This document shows positions 44,835 to 53,199 of a stretch of DNA of 64,000 nt, piece by piece (positions within the stretch are counted from its first letter, which is position 1; each line of letters starts with the position of its first letter). The DNA is from AC-32 sp963746155 (GTDB taxonomy: Bacteria > Actinomycetota > Thermoleophilia > Gaiellales > Gaiellaceae). The notes under the pieces are model-generated. The model was not told the DNA's origin. It worked only from the letters and a program-made list of their open reading frames with translations, and did not search any database. The translations under genes were made by a program, and so were the position numbers. The stretch is from positions 248,001 through 312,000 of the forward strand of contig CAVVAB010000010.1 in NCBI GenBank assembly GCA_963746155.1, given 5' to 3'.

Positions 44835-46687
44835 GCGCGGTGGCCGCCGGGCGCACGCGGACCGAGCTCGGACGCGCGCTCGCGGAGGCTCGAGCCGGCT
44901 GGCGCTCGCCCGCGTGGCTCGCGGCCGGAGCGATCGCGGTCGCCGCGCTCGTCCCGTTCCTGTCGCTGCCGGGCGTGCGGGTGGACGCGCTGGCGCAGAC
45001 GATCTACCTCGCCGTCGCGGCGACCGCGCTGGGCCTGCTCGTCGGCACGGCGGGCCTGCCGTCGCTGGGCGCGGGCGCGTTCGTGGCGATCGGCGCCTTC
45101 ACCTCGGCGCTGCTCGTCGCCCGCGAGGACTGGCCCCTCGAGGCGGCTGCGCTCGCCGGCGCACTCGCTGCGCTCGGCGCGGGGCTGCTGTTCGGCGGGG
45201 TCGTCCGGCTGCGCCCCGCGTTCGTCGCCGCGAGCACCTGGGCGCTCGCGTGGCTCGTCTGGCTCGGGTTGCTCGCGTTCCCGTCGATCTCCGGCGGCTC
45301 GCAGGGGCTGATCGTCCCCGAGAGGCGGCTGCTCGGGCTCGACGCGACGCCGACCGTGCACTTCGAGGTCGCGCTGGCGCTGCTCGTGCTGACGGCTCTC
45401 GGGATCGCCGCCGTTCGCCGCGGCGCGCCCGGGTTGGAGCTGTCGGCCCTGCGCCAGGCGCCGCCGCTCGCCACCTCGCTCGGCGTCCGGCTCGGGCGCA
45501 GGCGCCTGGGCGCATTCGTCGCGTCGGCGTTCGTGGCGGGGCTCGCGGGAGGGCTTTCGGTGCAGCTCGCCGCCGTCGCCGACCCGGCGAGCTACGACCC
45601 GTTCCTCTCGTTCAAGCTCCTGGTCGCGGTGCTGCTCGGCGGTGCCGCGGCGACGCTGGGTCCCGCGGCAGGGGTCGCCGCACTCGGGCTGATCGCGCTC
45701 GCGTCGGCTCCGCTTGCGCGGCTCCTGCAGCTGCCGCTCGAGCGCTTCGACGCGGCCGTCGCCGCGCTGCTGCTCGTGTTCGTGCTCGCCCTCGGCGGCG
45801 CGGGAATCGTCCCCTGGGCGACGCGCTGGCTTGCCCGCCTCGGCTGGTTCCAGCGGCCCGAGCCGTCGAGGCAAGTAACAGACTGTTACAGGGAGGAAGG
45901 GGCGCGCGCTGTCGGGAGCGGCCCGGTCTTGCGGGCTGATGGGCTGCGGAAGGCGTTCGGCGGGGTCGTCGCGGTCGACGGGATCTCGCTCGAGCTGTTT
46001 CCGGGCGAGGCGACCGCGCTCGTCGGGCCGAACGGGTCCGGGAAGACGACCGCGCTGCGCCTGATCTCCGGGGCGGTCGGTCCCGACGCGGGCCAGGTGA
46101 TGCTCGGCGGGCGCGACCTGAGCGACGCGCCTCCACCCGAGCGAGTGCGGCTCGGGATCGCGCGCACGCTGCAGACGGTGACGACCTTTCCCGAGCTGAC
46201 CGCCCTGGAGAACGTGCTCGTCGGCCGGAGCGTCAGGCGGCGTTACGGGGGCGGGATCAGGACGGCCGCCGCCACGCCGAACGCGCGCAACGAGGTGGCG
46301 GTGAGCGAGAGCGCGGCGCTCGCGGCACTCGCGCTCGTCGGCCTGCACGAGACCGCCGACGTGCAGACCCAGGTGCTGACGACCACGGAGCGGCGCCTGG
46401 TCGCGCTCGCCTCGGCGCTAGCGACCGACCCGGACGTCCTGCTCGTGGACGAGCTCGCCGCCGGGGTGGGAGCGGACGAGCTCGAGCGCCTGTCCGAGGT
46501 GGTCGGGCGCATCCGACGCCGCGGGATCGCGCTGCTGCTCGTCGAGCACAACCTCCGCCTCGTGCGGCTCGTCTCCGACCGCGTGCTCGTGCTCGCCGCG
46601 GGGCACGTCGTGGCCGAGGGCTCGGTCGCCGAGGTCGCCGAGAGCGACGCCGTCCGGCAGGCGTACCTCGGCGCGCAGACCCTCTGA
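44831..46687 (+). CDS. Fused LivM permease and LivG ATPase
   Basis: From GTG 44831 a 618-residue protein contains a LivM-type permease (about residues 1-345, up to LARLGWFQRPEPSRQ) joined to an ATPase. The ATPase shows VLRADGLRKAFGGVVAVDG, Walker A VGPNGSGKTTALRL, a degenerate signature LTTTERRLVALASALATDP and Walker B VLLVDELAAG. The usual LSGG signature is replaced by LTTTE. No stop lies between the halves. A perfect GTAACA-GAC-TGTTAC palindrome and a GGGAGGAAGG stretch sit exactly at the junction, so a separate internal start for the ATPase is possible. No LivF partner is seen. Confidence 0.88.
   Translation: MSAVAAGRTRTELGRALAEARAGWRSPAWLAAGAIAVAALVPFLSLPGVRVDALAQTIYLAVAATALGLLVGTAGLPSLGAGAFVAIGAFTSALLVAREDWPLEAAALAGALAALGAGLLFGGVVRLRPAFVAASTWALAWLVWLGLLAFPSISGGSQGLIVPERRLLGLDATPTVHFEVALALLVLTALGIAAVRRGAPGLELSALRQAPPLATSLGVRLGRRRLGAFVASAFVAGLAGGLSVQLAAVADPASYDPFLSFKLLVAVLLGGAAATLGPAAGVAALGLIALASAPLARLLQLPLERFDAAVAALLLVFVLALGGAGIVPWATRWLARLGWFQRPEPSRQVTDCYREEGARAVGSGPVLRADGLRKAFGGVVAVDGISLELFPGEATALVGPNGSGKTTALRLISGAVGPDAGQVMLGGRDLSDAPPPERVRLGIARTLQTVTTFPELTALENVLVGRSVRRRYGGGIRTAAATPNARNEVAVSESAALAALALVGLHETADVQTQVLTTTERRLVALASALATDPDVLLVDELAAGVGADELERLSEVVGRIRRRGIALLLVEHNLRLVRLVSDRVLVLAAGHVVAEGSVAEVAESDAVRQAYLGAQTL
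45875..45889. promoter_or_regulatory. 15-bp palindrome GTAACAGACTGTTAC, copy 2
   Basis: This 15-mer is identical to that upstream of the Nudix gene (34402-34416). Here it lies inside coding sequence at the joint between the LivM and LivG parts and encodes QVTDC in frame. In 70%-GC DNA, two exact copies of an AT-rich perfect inverted repeat are unlikely by chance. Confidence 0.55.
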
Positions 46688-46709
46688 TCCGGGTCTGTAA
46701 GCTCGGCCC

Positions 46710-47937
46710 GTGCGCCGGACAGCTCTTCTGCTCGCCGGCCTCGCGGTGCTCGCAGGGGGTTGCGGGAAGAGCACGGGGTCGCCTCCGGGGAAGATCGTTC
46801 TCGCCGTGGACGTGCCGGTCACGGGCAGCCCGTACGTCGCGCAGACGATCCGCAACGGTGTCGGGCTCGCGGTCGACCGCCTCGACAGCGGCGGCGGGAT
46901 CACGGTCGGCGACCGCAAGTACAAGCTCGCGGTCAAGCTCTATGACAACCACCTCTCCGCGCGCCGGGCCGTCGAGGACACGAGGCGAGCGCTCGCCGCG
47001 GGCGCGGTGGCGATCGTGACCGACGGCACCGGCGTCCCCGCTACCTGGCAGCTCGCGCGCAAGGACGGCGTGCCGATCGCGATCACCTACGACGGCGCCA
47101 CCGGCCTCGTCGACCCGGACACCAGGCCGAACGTCTTCCGGATCGCGCCGACGAACCACGGGATCGCCTTCCGCCTGGCCGAGTACATGATCCCGAAGGG
47201 GCTGAAGATCGGGCTGCTGCACGACGACAGCGCCTACGGCCAGGAAGGGCGCGTCCGACGTCGAGAGCGCCTTCTCGGCCAACCCGCGCTCGGTGGTGAC
47301 CAGGATGACGCTCCCGGCCGGCGCGACCGACCTCTCCGCCCAGATCCTGCGGGCACGCCGCTCGGGAGCGACGGCGCTGCTCGTCTGGGCGCAGCCGTCC
47401 ACGATCGCCGCGGTGCTGACGGCCGCGCGGAGCATGGGCTGGAACGTTCCCGTCTACACCCCGCCGACGGGCGCGGACCCGTACATCCGCCAGCGCCTGG
47501 CCGACCACCCGGACTGGGTCGACGGGCTCACGTTCGCCTCCGGCCGGATGACTGCGGAGGTCGGCGTGGCTCCGTTCAAGAGCTTCCAGTCGCAGTACGA
47601 GGCCACGTACGGCGCCGACAAGGTCGGCGTCACGAACTCGAAGGGCAAGCAGGTCGTCCAGCCGCCCGAGTTCGCGATGTACCCCTACGACTTCGTGAAC
47701 GTCCTCGTCGCCGCGCTCACCAAGGCCGGCTCGGTCGACCCGCACAAGGTTCAGGCCGCGCTCAACCAGGTGACGACGCAGGGCGCGAACGGGGACGAGC
47801 GCGGGTTCAACGAGCACAACCACGAGGGCGTCGTCGACGACGACATCTACTTCGCGCGCTTCCACGACATGACGTACTCGCCGGTCCCGGACGACCCGCT
47901 CTCGTCGACGCTGCCGACGATTCCGCAGACGCGCTGA
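46710..47937 (+). CDS. HAAT-family substrate-binding lipoprotein (LivK-like), one +1 frame break
   Basis: The GTG start gives a lipoprotein signal, RRTALLLAGLAVLAGGCGKS, with the lipobox LAGGC. The periplasmic-binding fold follows (IVLAVDVPVTGSPYVAQTIR, LHDDSAYGQEG). A single inserted base near 47250 (sense GGG[C]GCG) moves the second half (TRMTLPAGATDLSAQILRA to PTIPQTR) to another frame. The repaired length is about 408 residues. It should be anchored outside the membrane and deliver the solute to LivH/LivM. Confidence 0.88.
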
Positions 47938-47940
47938 ACC

Positions 47941-49091
47941 GTGAGGCGCTTCGTCCTGATCGGTGCCGTGCTGGGCGGGCTCGTGCTCGCCGGTGCGGCG
48001 GGCGCGGGGCAGCCGAGCCAGCAGGTCGTGCTTCCCGGGCCCGTGCCGTATCCGACCGTGAGCCCGCCCGTGACCGGGAACGCGGCGCTGCCGCGGAGCT
48101 ACCTCGCGCTGCGGCTGAGCATCGCGAACACGCAGCGGGTGCTCGTCGGCGTCGATCCCTCGGGGCGGCCGGTACGGGTCCACGTTCGCCAGCGGCTGCT
48201 CGTCTCGGGCAAGGGCGACTACCAGTTCGCGATCGGCGGGCCGATCACGGACGTCCGCGCCGCGCCCGGGCACGCAGTCGGAGCCGGGCCTGCGCGTCGA
48301 TCAGGTGCTCTGGGCCGGGTTCTCGCCCGGGAGGAAGGTGCTCGCCGCCGACGTGACGCTGCGGGCGCCTCGCGGTCGTGCAGTTCCTGCCGGTCCGCCT
48401 GCGGGTCCGGCGCGAGGGGGCTCGCGTCGTGCTGACGGTCGCCAACGCGACGACCGCTCCCGGCACCGCGTACACCGGCGCCGCTCGAGCGGCCGACCTG
48501 GCACAGCTGCTCGACTCGACGCGGGCCGCGTCGCTCTCGGGCGCGCGCCTGAAGCCTGCGTTCGCGACCTTCACCGGCCCGGTTCGCGTCCGGAATGAGT
48601 CGGCCGAGGCGCCGCTTCGGGTCGAAGGTGAGCTGCGCCTGCCGGGTCGAGCGCCGGTTCCGTTCGCGCGCACGCTCGGGGACGGCGGGCCGCTCGGATT
48701 TCAGGTCGAGGCGCAGGGGAGCGGGACGCCCTCGGTGCGGATGCGCGTGAGCCCGGCGCCTGTCGTGAAGCTCCTGCGCCCGCCAGGCGCCGCGACCTGG
48801 GCCGCGGCGATCCAGCGGCGGCCGCTCCCCTCGCAGCTCCTCCTTCGGCGCCTGTTTGCCGCGCGCATGCGGCTGGTGCGCGCCGACCAGTACCAGAGCT
48901 TCCTCGCCAACCCCGACACGGACGGCCGCAGCCGCACCGTGTACGTCTACGAGACGGTCAAGGCGGCCGCCCCGAGAGCCACGCCCGCCTCCGAGGAAGG
49001 CGGCGGCAGCGACACGCTCCTCGTCGTGCTGGCCGTCGCCGGGTCGCTCATCCTCGCCGTCGGCGGGCTCGTCGTCTGGGCGCACAGCTAG
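47941..49091 (+). CDS. Secreted/membrane protein of unknown function, two +1 frame breaks
   Basis: The GTG at 47941 opens a signal peptide (RRFVLIGAVLGGLVLAGAAG). Conserved-looking sequence runs QVVLPGPVPYPTVSPPVTGN, then (after +1 near 48277) LWAGFSPGRKVLAADVTLRA, then (after +1 near 48377) a long beta-rich region. It ends in a membrane helix TLLVVLAVAGSLILAVGGLV. That gives an exported domain tethered by a C-terminal helix, about 383 residues. It starts three bases after livK and may belong to the same operon. Family not recognised. Confidence 0.7.
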
Positions 49092-49113
49092 CGGAAGGCA
49101 GTAGCCTCGTCGC

Positions 49114-50043
49114 ATGCCGCTCTACCTGACCGAGGCCGAGGTCGGCGAGCTGCTCACGCCGGCCGACGCGGTCGAGGCCGTCGAGGGCTGTTTCCACCGG
49201 CTCGCCGCCGGCGTGATCGACAACACGCCGCGCAGGCGCACACGGCTCGATGGCGGGATGTTCGCCGTCATGTCCGCGGTCGACCGGGAGCTCGGGCTCG
49301 CCGGGCTCAAGTCGTACGCATGGCTCGAGGACGGGACGCCGTTCGTGGTCGTCCTCTTCGACACCGTCAAGGCCGAGCTCGCCGCGGTGATCGAGGCCGA
49401 CAAGCTCGGCCAGCTCCGCACCGGGGCGGCGAGCGGCGTGGCCGCGAAGTACCTCGCCCGCGAGGGCGCGACGTCGCTCGGCGTGATCGGCTGCGGCTGG
49501 CAGGCGCGGAGCCAGGTCGCGTGCATCCGCGAGGCGCTGCCCGGAATCGAGCGAGTCGTCGCCTACTGCCGGAACGACAAGCGGCTGCGGGCGTTCTGCA
49601 AGGAGACCGGGGCCCAGGCCGGCGAGAGCCATCGCGACGCGGCCGCGCAGGAGGTCATCGTCACCGCGACCACCTCGCCGGACCCGGTCCTGCGCGGCGA
49701 GTGGCTGCAGCCAGGCGCGCTCGTCTGCGCGATCGGCGCAAACGACCCGAAGCACCGGGAGCTGGACAACGTCGTCCTCGAGCGCGCGGCTTTCGTCTGC
49801 TGCGACTCGCGCGAGCAGGCCCAGCTCGAGTCAGGCGACCTGATCGAGCCGGTGCAGGCAGGCGTGCTCGACTGGCTCGAGGTGCACGAGTTCCAGGAGG
49901 TCGTCTCCGGTGAGCTGCCGGGCCGCCAGGCGGACGAGGACGTCGTCCTCTTCAAGTCGAACGGGATCGCTGCCTGGGACGTCGCGATCGGGAGCGCCGC
50001 GCTCGCGCGGGCGCGCGAGCGCGGCGTTGGTGCAACGGTCTAG
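49114..50043 (+). CDS. Ornithine cyclodeaminase / mu-crystallin family protein
   Basis: This 309-residue protein begins MPLYLTEAEVGELLTPADAV. The NAD-binding motif LGVIGCGWQARSQVACIREA and LRTGAASGVAAKYLAREG match the ornithine cyclodeaminase/mu-crystallin family. Members deaminate ornithine or reduce cyclic imines, so the exact substrate cannot be assigned. It converges with the CHRD gene, overlapping by four bases at the 3' ends. Confidence 0.88.
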   Translation: MPLYLTEAEVGELLTPADAVEAVEGCFHRLAAGVIDNTPRRRTRLDGGMFAVMSAVDRELGLAGLKSYAWLEDGTPFVVVLFDTVKAELAAVIEADKLGQLRTGAASGVAAKYLAREGATSLGVIGCGWQARSQVACIREALPGIERVVAYCRNDKRLRAFCKETGAQAGESHRDAAAQEVIVTATTSPDPVLRGEWLQPGALVCAIGANDPKHRELDNVVLERAAFVCCDSREQAQLESGDLIEPVQAGVLDWLEVHEFQEVVSGELPGRQADEDVVLFKSNGIAAWDVAIGSAALARARERGVGATV

Positions 50044-50603
50044 CCGATGAACGTCTTCTGGCGCCTGTTGTTGATCTGACCGCGGATCTCGCCGGCCGGC
50101 CAACGCGTGGTGTGGATGTTCACGTAGGCCTGCCCCGCACGCATCGCGCGGAGGATCTCCTGGAACGACCCGGGCTCGACGCCCTGGCCGTTCGGCCCGA
50201 TCACGTCGGCCGGAGTGACGTCGCCTTCCACGGCACCCGACACGTTCGGGCACGGGTCGGGCTTCGTGCTCCCGCCGCAGAGGAAGAACGACACCCCGCC
50301 AGCGACGCTGAACTGCCCGAAGTGGACGTGGGCGAACAGCGAGTTGCCGCCCTCGAGGTCGGCGTACTTGAAGACGTAGTGGATCTTCTCGGGCGCCACG
50401 AGCCACGCGCGGAACTCGCCGACTCCGCTGGACGAGATCGACGGCGTCTCCTGGTAGCCGTTGAGGTGAGCCTTGAACACCTTGGACCGCGGCGGCTCCT
50501 TTCCGTGCAGCCCGTGGCTTGCCAGCGCGTACGAGCCTCCTGCGAGCGCGGCCACGAGTGCCGCGACGAGGACGTACCGCCGCCGTGTCAGCTTCCGAGC
50601 CAT
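50040..50603 (-). CDS. Secreted CHRD-domain protein
   Basis: This 187-residue protein has an arginine-rich signal peptide (MARKLTRRRYVLVAALVAAL). A CHRD (chordin-type) domain follows, recognisable by FKAHLNGYQETPSISSSGVG, LFAHVHFGQFSVAGG and the closing YVNIHTTRWPAGEIRGQI. Such domains are common in exported actinobacterial proteins of unknown role. The start has GGAGG ten bases upstream. Confidence 0.88.
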   Translation of the reverse strand: MARKLTRRRYVLVAALVAALAGGSYALASHGLHGKEPPRSKVFKAHLNGYQETPSISSSGVGEFRAWLVAPEKIHYVFKYADLEGGNSLFAHVHFGQFSVAGGVSFFLCGGSTKPDPCPNVSGAVEGDVTPADVIGPNGQGVEPGSFQEILRAMRAGQAYVNIHTTRWPAGEIRGQINNRRQKTFIG

Positions 50604-50667
50604 GCCTGCCTCCTTTGCTGATACGACCCCCGTTCTCTGTACGGGGAGGCCAGGAGATCGGATCTAG

Positions 50668-50919
50668 CTAGACGAGGCGGTCGCGCTCGGCGGAGATGTC
50701 GCTCTCGCCGAGTGCGTGGATCAGCTCGGGCTGGTCGAGGATGCGAGCCAGCTCCTGGTCGGTGCAGCGGTTGCGGATGTACGGGTCCTCGAGGATCTCC
50801 TTCAGCGGCCGCCCGCGCTCGTGCTCGCGGACGATGTAGGCGGAGACGCGGTCCTCCTTGCCCGAGCGCGCGAACAGGAACGAGAACGGGTTGCGGAGGA
50901 AGCTCGAAAACCGGGCCAT
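50668..50919 (-). CDS. Small conserved-looking hypothetical protein
   Basis: This 83-residue protein begins MARFSSFLRNPFSFLFARSG and continues with a helical, charged region (AYIVREHERGRPLKEILEDP). No membrane helix or metal motif is visible. It is divergent from the next gene across about 30 bases. Family not recognised. Confidence 0.6.
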   Translation of the reverse strand: MARFSSFLRNPFSFLFARSGKEDRVSAYIVREHERGRPLKEILEDPYIRNRCTDQELARILDQPELIHALGESDISAERDRLV

Positions 50920-50948
50920 GCCGGGATCCTAGTAGTAGGGTCTGCGCC

Positions 50949-51287
50949 GTGAGGAAGCCGTCCGCCGCCCGGTTTGCGGAGCGCGAGGTGCAAGGCGTGG
51001 ACGACCGGGGCGAGGCGGAACGGGTGGTGATCTGGATCGAGCGGCTCCCCGGCGCGCTGTGGGCGGTCGGCCGCGCGGTCAACCCGCAGTACCGGCGCAG
51101 CGACGAGGCGCGACGCGACGACTACATCTTCGAGGGCTACGAGCTCTCCGACGCGCTCGAGTCGGCGAACGGCGCGCTCGAGGACGACACGCGCGTCTCC
51201 GAGCAGGACGGAAACGACGAGAAGGTGAAGCCGTTCGTCCGCGAGGAGCTGCTCCGCCCGCTCGAGCGCTGGTTCTTCGGGCGGTGA
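50949..51287 (+). CDS. Hypothetical protein upstream of class II aldolase
   Basis: From GTG 50949 the protein has 112 residues and reads RKPSAARFAEREVQGVDDRG, then VVIWIERLPGALWAVGRAVN. It is mixed alpha/beta and acidic towards the C-terminus. Its TGA overlaps the GTG of the aldolase gene (GTGA), so the two are probably translationally coupled. No domain recognised. Confidence 0.6.
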   Translation: MRKPSAARFAEREVQGVDDRGEAERVVIWIERLPGALWAVGRAVNPQYRRSDEARRDDYIFEGYELSDALESANGALEDDTRVSEQDGNDEKVKPFVREELLRPLERWFFGR

Positions 51288-51925
51288 GGCACGAGGCGCT
51301 TCGCGCGGAGCTCTGCGCGACGCTGAGGCGGATGGCGGCGGGCGGGCTCGTGCTCGGCGCGGCCGGGAACGCGAGCGCCCGCGCGGGAGGCCTCGTCGCG
51401 ATCTCTCCGAGCCGGCTCTGGTACGACACGCTTCGGCCCGAGGACGTGTGCCTCGTGGAGGAGGACGGCACGCTCGTCGAGGGCGCCGGGCCGAGCGTCG
51501 AGCTGCCGATGCACCTGGCCGTCCTCGCCGCGCGGCCCGAGGTCGGCGCGGTCGTGCACACGCACTCGCCGTACGCGACCGCGCTCTCGCGCGAGCTCGA
51601 CGAGATCCCCGCGGTCGAGCCCGAGCAGGCGTGGCCGGTGCCGGTCGCTCCGCCCGCGCCGTCGGGGACGAGAGAGCTCGGCGAGGCCGTGCTCGAGGCC
51701 GCGGGCGAGCGGCAGGCGGTCGTCGTCCGCGACCACGGCCCGGTCTGCTTCGGCTCCGACCTCGACGGAGCGCTGGCCTGCGCGTTCGCGGTCGAGGAGA
51801 ACGCGCGGATCTACGCGCTCGCGCGGCTGCTACCCCGTCGCGAAGCGTGCTGGTTACGCCGGTCCTTGGGCCACTCGAGGTCCGCGTTCGGAATCGGGTC
51901 GCCGTGCGGGTCGTGCGTCGGGTAG
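51284..51925 (+). CDS. Class II aldolase/adducin family protein
   Basis: Starting at GTG 51284, this protein of about 213 residues shows the zinc-site histidines VVHTHSPYATALS and VVVRDHGPVCFG and the N-terminal AAGNASARAGGLVAISPS, typical of fuculose/ribulose-phosphate aldolases and relatives. The annotated C-terminus (after ALARLLPR) is atypical and runs antisense over the end of the dtxR-like gene by about 115 bases. The true end may be nearer 51840 if a small frame error is present. Confidence 0.82.
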   Translation: MRHEALRAELCATLRRMAAGGLVLGAAGNASARAGGLVAISPSRLWYDTLRPEDVCLVEEDGTLVEGAGPSVELPMHLAVLAARPEVGAVVHTHSPYATALSRELDEIPAVEPEQAWPVPVAPPAPSGTRELGEAVLEAAGERQAVVVRDHGPVCFGSDLDGALACAFAVEENARIYALARLLPRREACWLRRSLGHSRSAFGIGSPCGSCVG

Positions 51926-52294
51926 CCGAGCGCGCTGTCGATCTTGCGCCTCGAGCTCCTCGGAGAGGACGTGCTCGAGCTTGTCGGCCTCCTCGTGGAC
52001 GGCGTCGACGTGCAGGCCGAGCGTCCGCGCGAGGTAGAGCTCGAGCAGGCGGTGGTGGCGGATCACCTCCACGGCGACCTTCTCGCCCGACCGCGTGAGG
52101 CGGACGCCCCGGTACGGCGCGTGCTCGACGAGCTTGAGCGCGTCGAGCTTCTTCACCATCTCGCTGGCCGAGGCGGGCGAGACCTTCTGCGCGCGAGCGA
52201 GCCCTGTCACCGAGACCCGGCCGCCGTCCACCTGCAGGTGGTAGAGCGCCTTCAGGTAGTCCTGGATCGCCTCGCTGAGAGCGGGCTTCGCCAC
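51811..52294 (-). CDS. DtxR/MntR-family metal-dependent regulator, one +1 frame break
   Basis: The N-terminal winged helix reads MAKPALSEAIQDYLKALYHL and SVTGLARAQKVSPASASEMV. The metal-binding dimerisation domain has HHRLLELYLARTLGLHVDAV and HEEADKLEHVLSEELEA. A +1 break near 51946 (sense GCG[C]AAG) then leads to IDSALGYPTHDPHGDPIPNA, the diagnostic end of this domain. Without the repair the protein ends in a random arginine-rich tail. The SH3-like third domain is absent. It should control metal uptake genes not in the window. Confidence 0.9.
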
Positions 52295-52355
52295 CGGACC
52301 AGTCTAGGCGCGTTCCCGCTCGCGGGCCGCTCGCCCCTGTTAGCCTCCGGCGCCT

Positions 52356-53189
52356 GTGCTGATCCGGCTCGGACACAGCCCTGACCCAGACGACGCGTTC
52401 ATGTTCTGGGGCCTCGCCTCGGGCGAGGTCGACCCGGGCGAATTCGAGTTCGAGCACGTCCTCAAGGACATCCAGACCCTGAACGAGTGGGCGCTCGAGG
52501 GGCTCCTCGAGGTGTCCGCGATCTCGCTCGCCGCGTACCCGCTCGTGCAGGACCGCTACGTCCTGCTCCCGCACGGCGCGTCGATGGGCTCGGGCTACGG
52601 GCCGATCGTGGTCGCCCGCGAGGAGATGTGCACGCGCGACCTGCGCGACGTCGAGATCGCCATCCCGGGCGAGCTGACGACGGCGTTCCTCGTCCTGCGC
52701 ATGTGCCTCGGCAACGTCCCCTTCCGCTACCGCGCGGTGCCGTTCGACCAGATCATCGACGAGGTCACCTCGGGCCGGTGCCAGGCCGGGCTGCTGATCC
52801 ACGAGGGCCAGCTCACGTACGAGACCGAAGGGCTGAAGAAGGTCGTCGACCTCGGCGAGTGGTGGCTGCTCGAGACAGGGCTGCCGCTGCCGCTCGGGGC
52901 GAACGTCGCGCGCCGCGATCTCGGGGCGGACACGCTGTTCGAGCTCTCGGACGTCCTGCGCGCGTCGATCCAGGCCGGGCTCGACAACCGGCGCGAGGCG
53001 ATGGAGTACGCGCTCCAGTTCGGGCGCGGCCTCGACCTCGAGCTTGCCGACCGCTTCGTCGGTATGTACGTCAACGAGCTCACCTGCGAGTACGGCGAGG
53101 AGGGCCGCCAGGCCGTCCGCGAGCTGCTGCTGCGGGCCGAGGAGCTCGGCACGTACGAGCAGCCCGTTCGGGTCGAGTTCGTCGGCTAG
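52356..53189 (+). CDS. mqnD: 1,4-dihydroxy-6-naphthoate synthase-like (futalosine menaquinone pathway)
   Basis: This 277-residue protein (GTG start) begins MLIRLGHSPDPDDAFMFWGL, the MqnA/MqnD N-terminal motif. DIQTLNEWALEG and LLPHGASMGSGYGPIVVARE match MqnD better than MqnA. It would act in the futalosine route to menaquinone, the quinone that complex I of this window would reduce. Other mqn genes are not present here. Confidence 0.85.
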   Translation: MLIRLGHSPDPDDAFMFWGLASGEVDPGEFEFEHVLKDIQTLNEWALEGLLEVSAISLAAYPLVQDRYVLLPHGASMGSGYGPIVVAREEMCTRDLRDVEIAIPGELTTAFLVLRMCLGNVPFRYRAVPFDQIIDEVTSGRCQAGLLIHEGQLTYETEGLKKVVDLGEWWLLETGLPLPLGANVARRDLGADTLFELSDVLRASIQAGLDNRREAMEYALQFGRGLDLELADRFVGMYVNELTCEYGEEGRQAVRELLLRAEELGTYEQPVRVEFVG

Positions 53190-53199
53190 CGTTCGCCGC

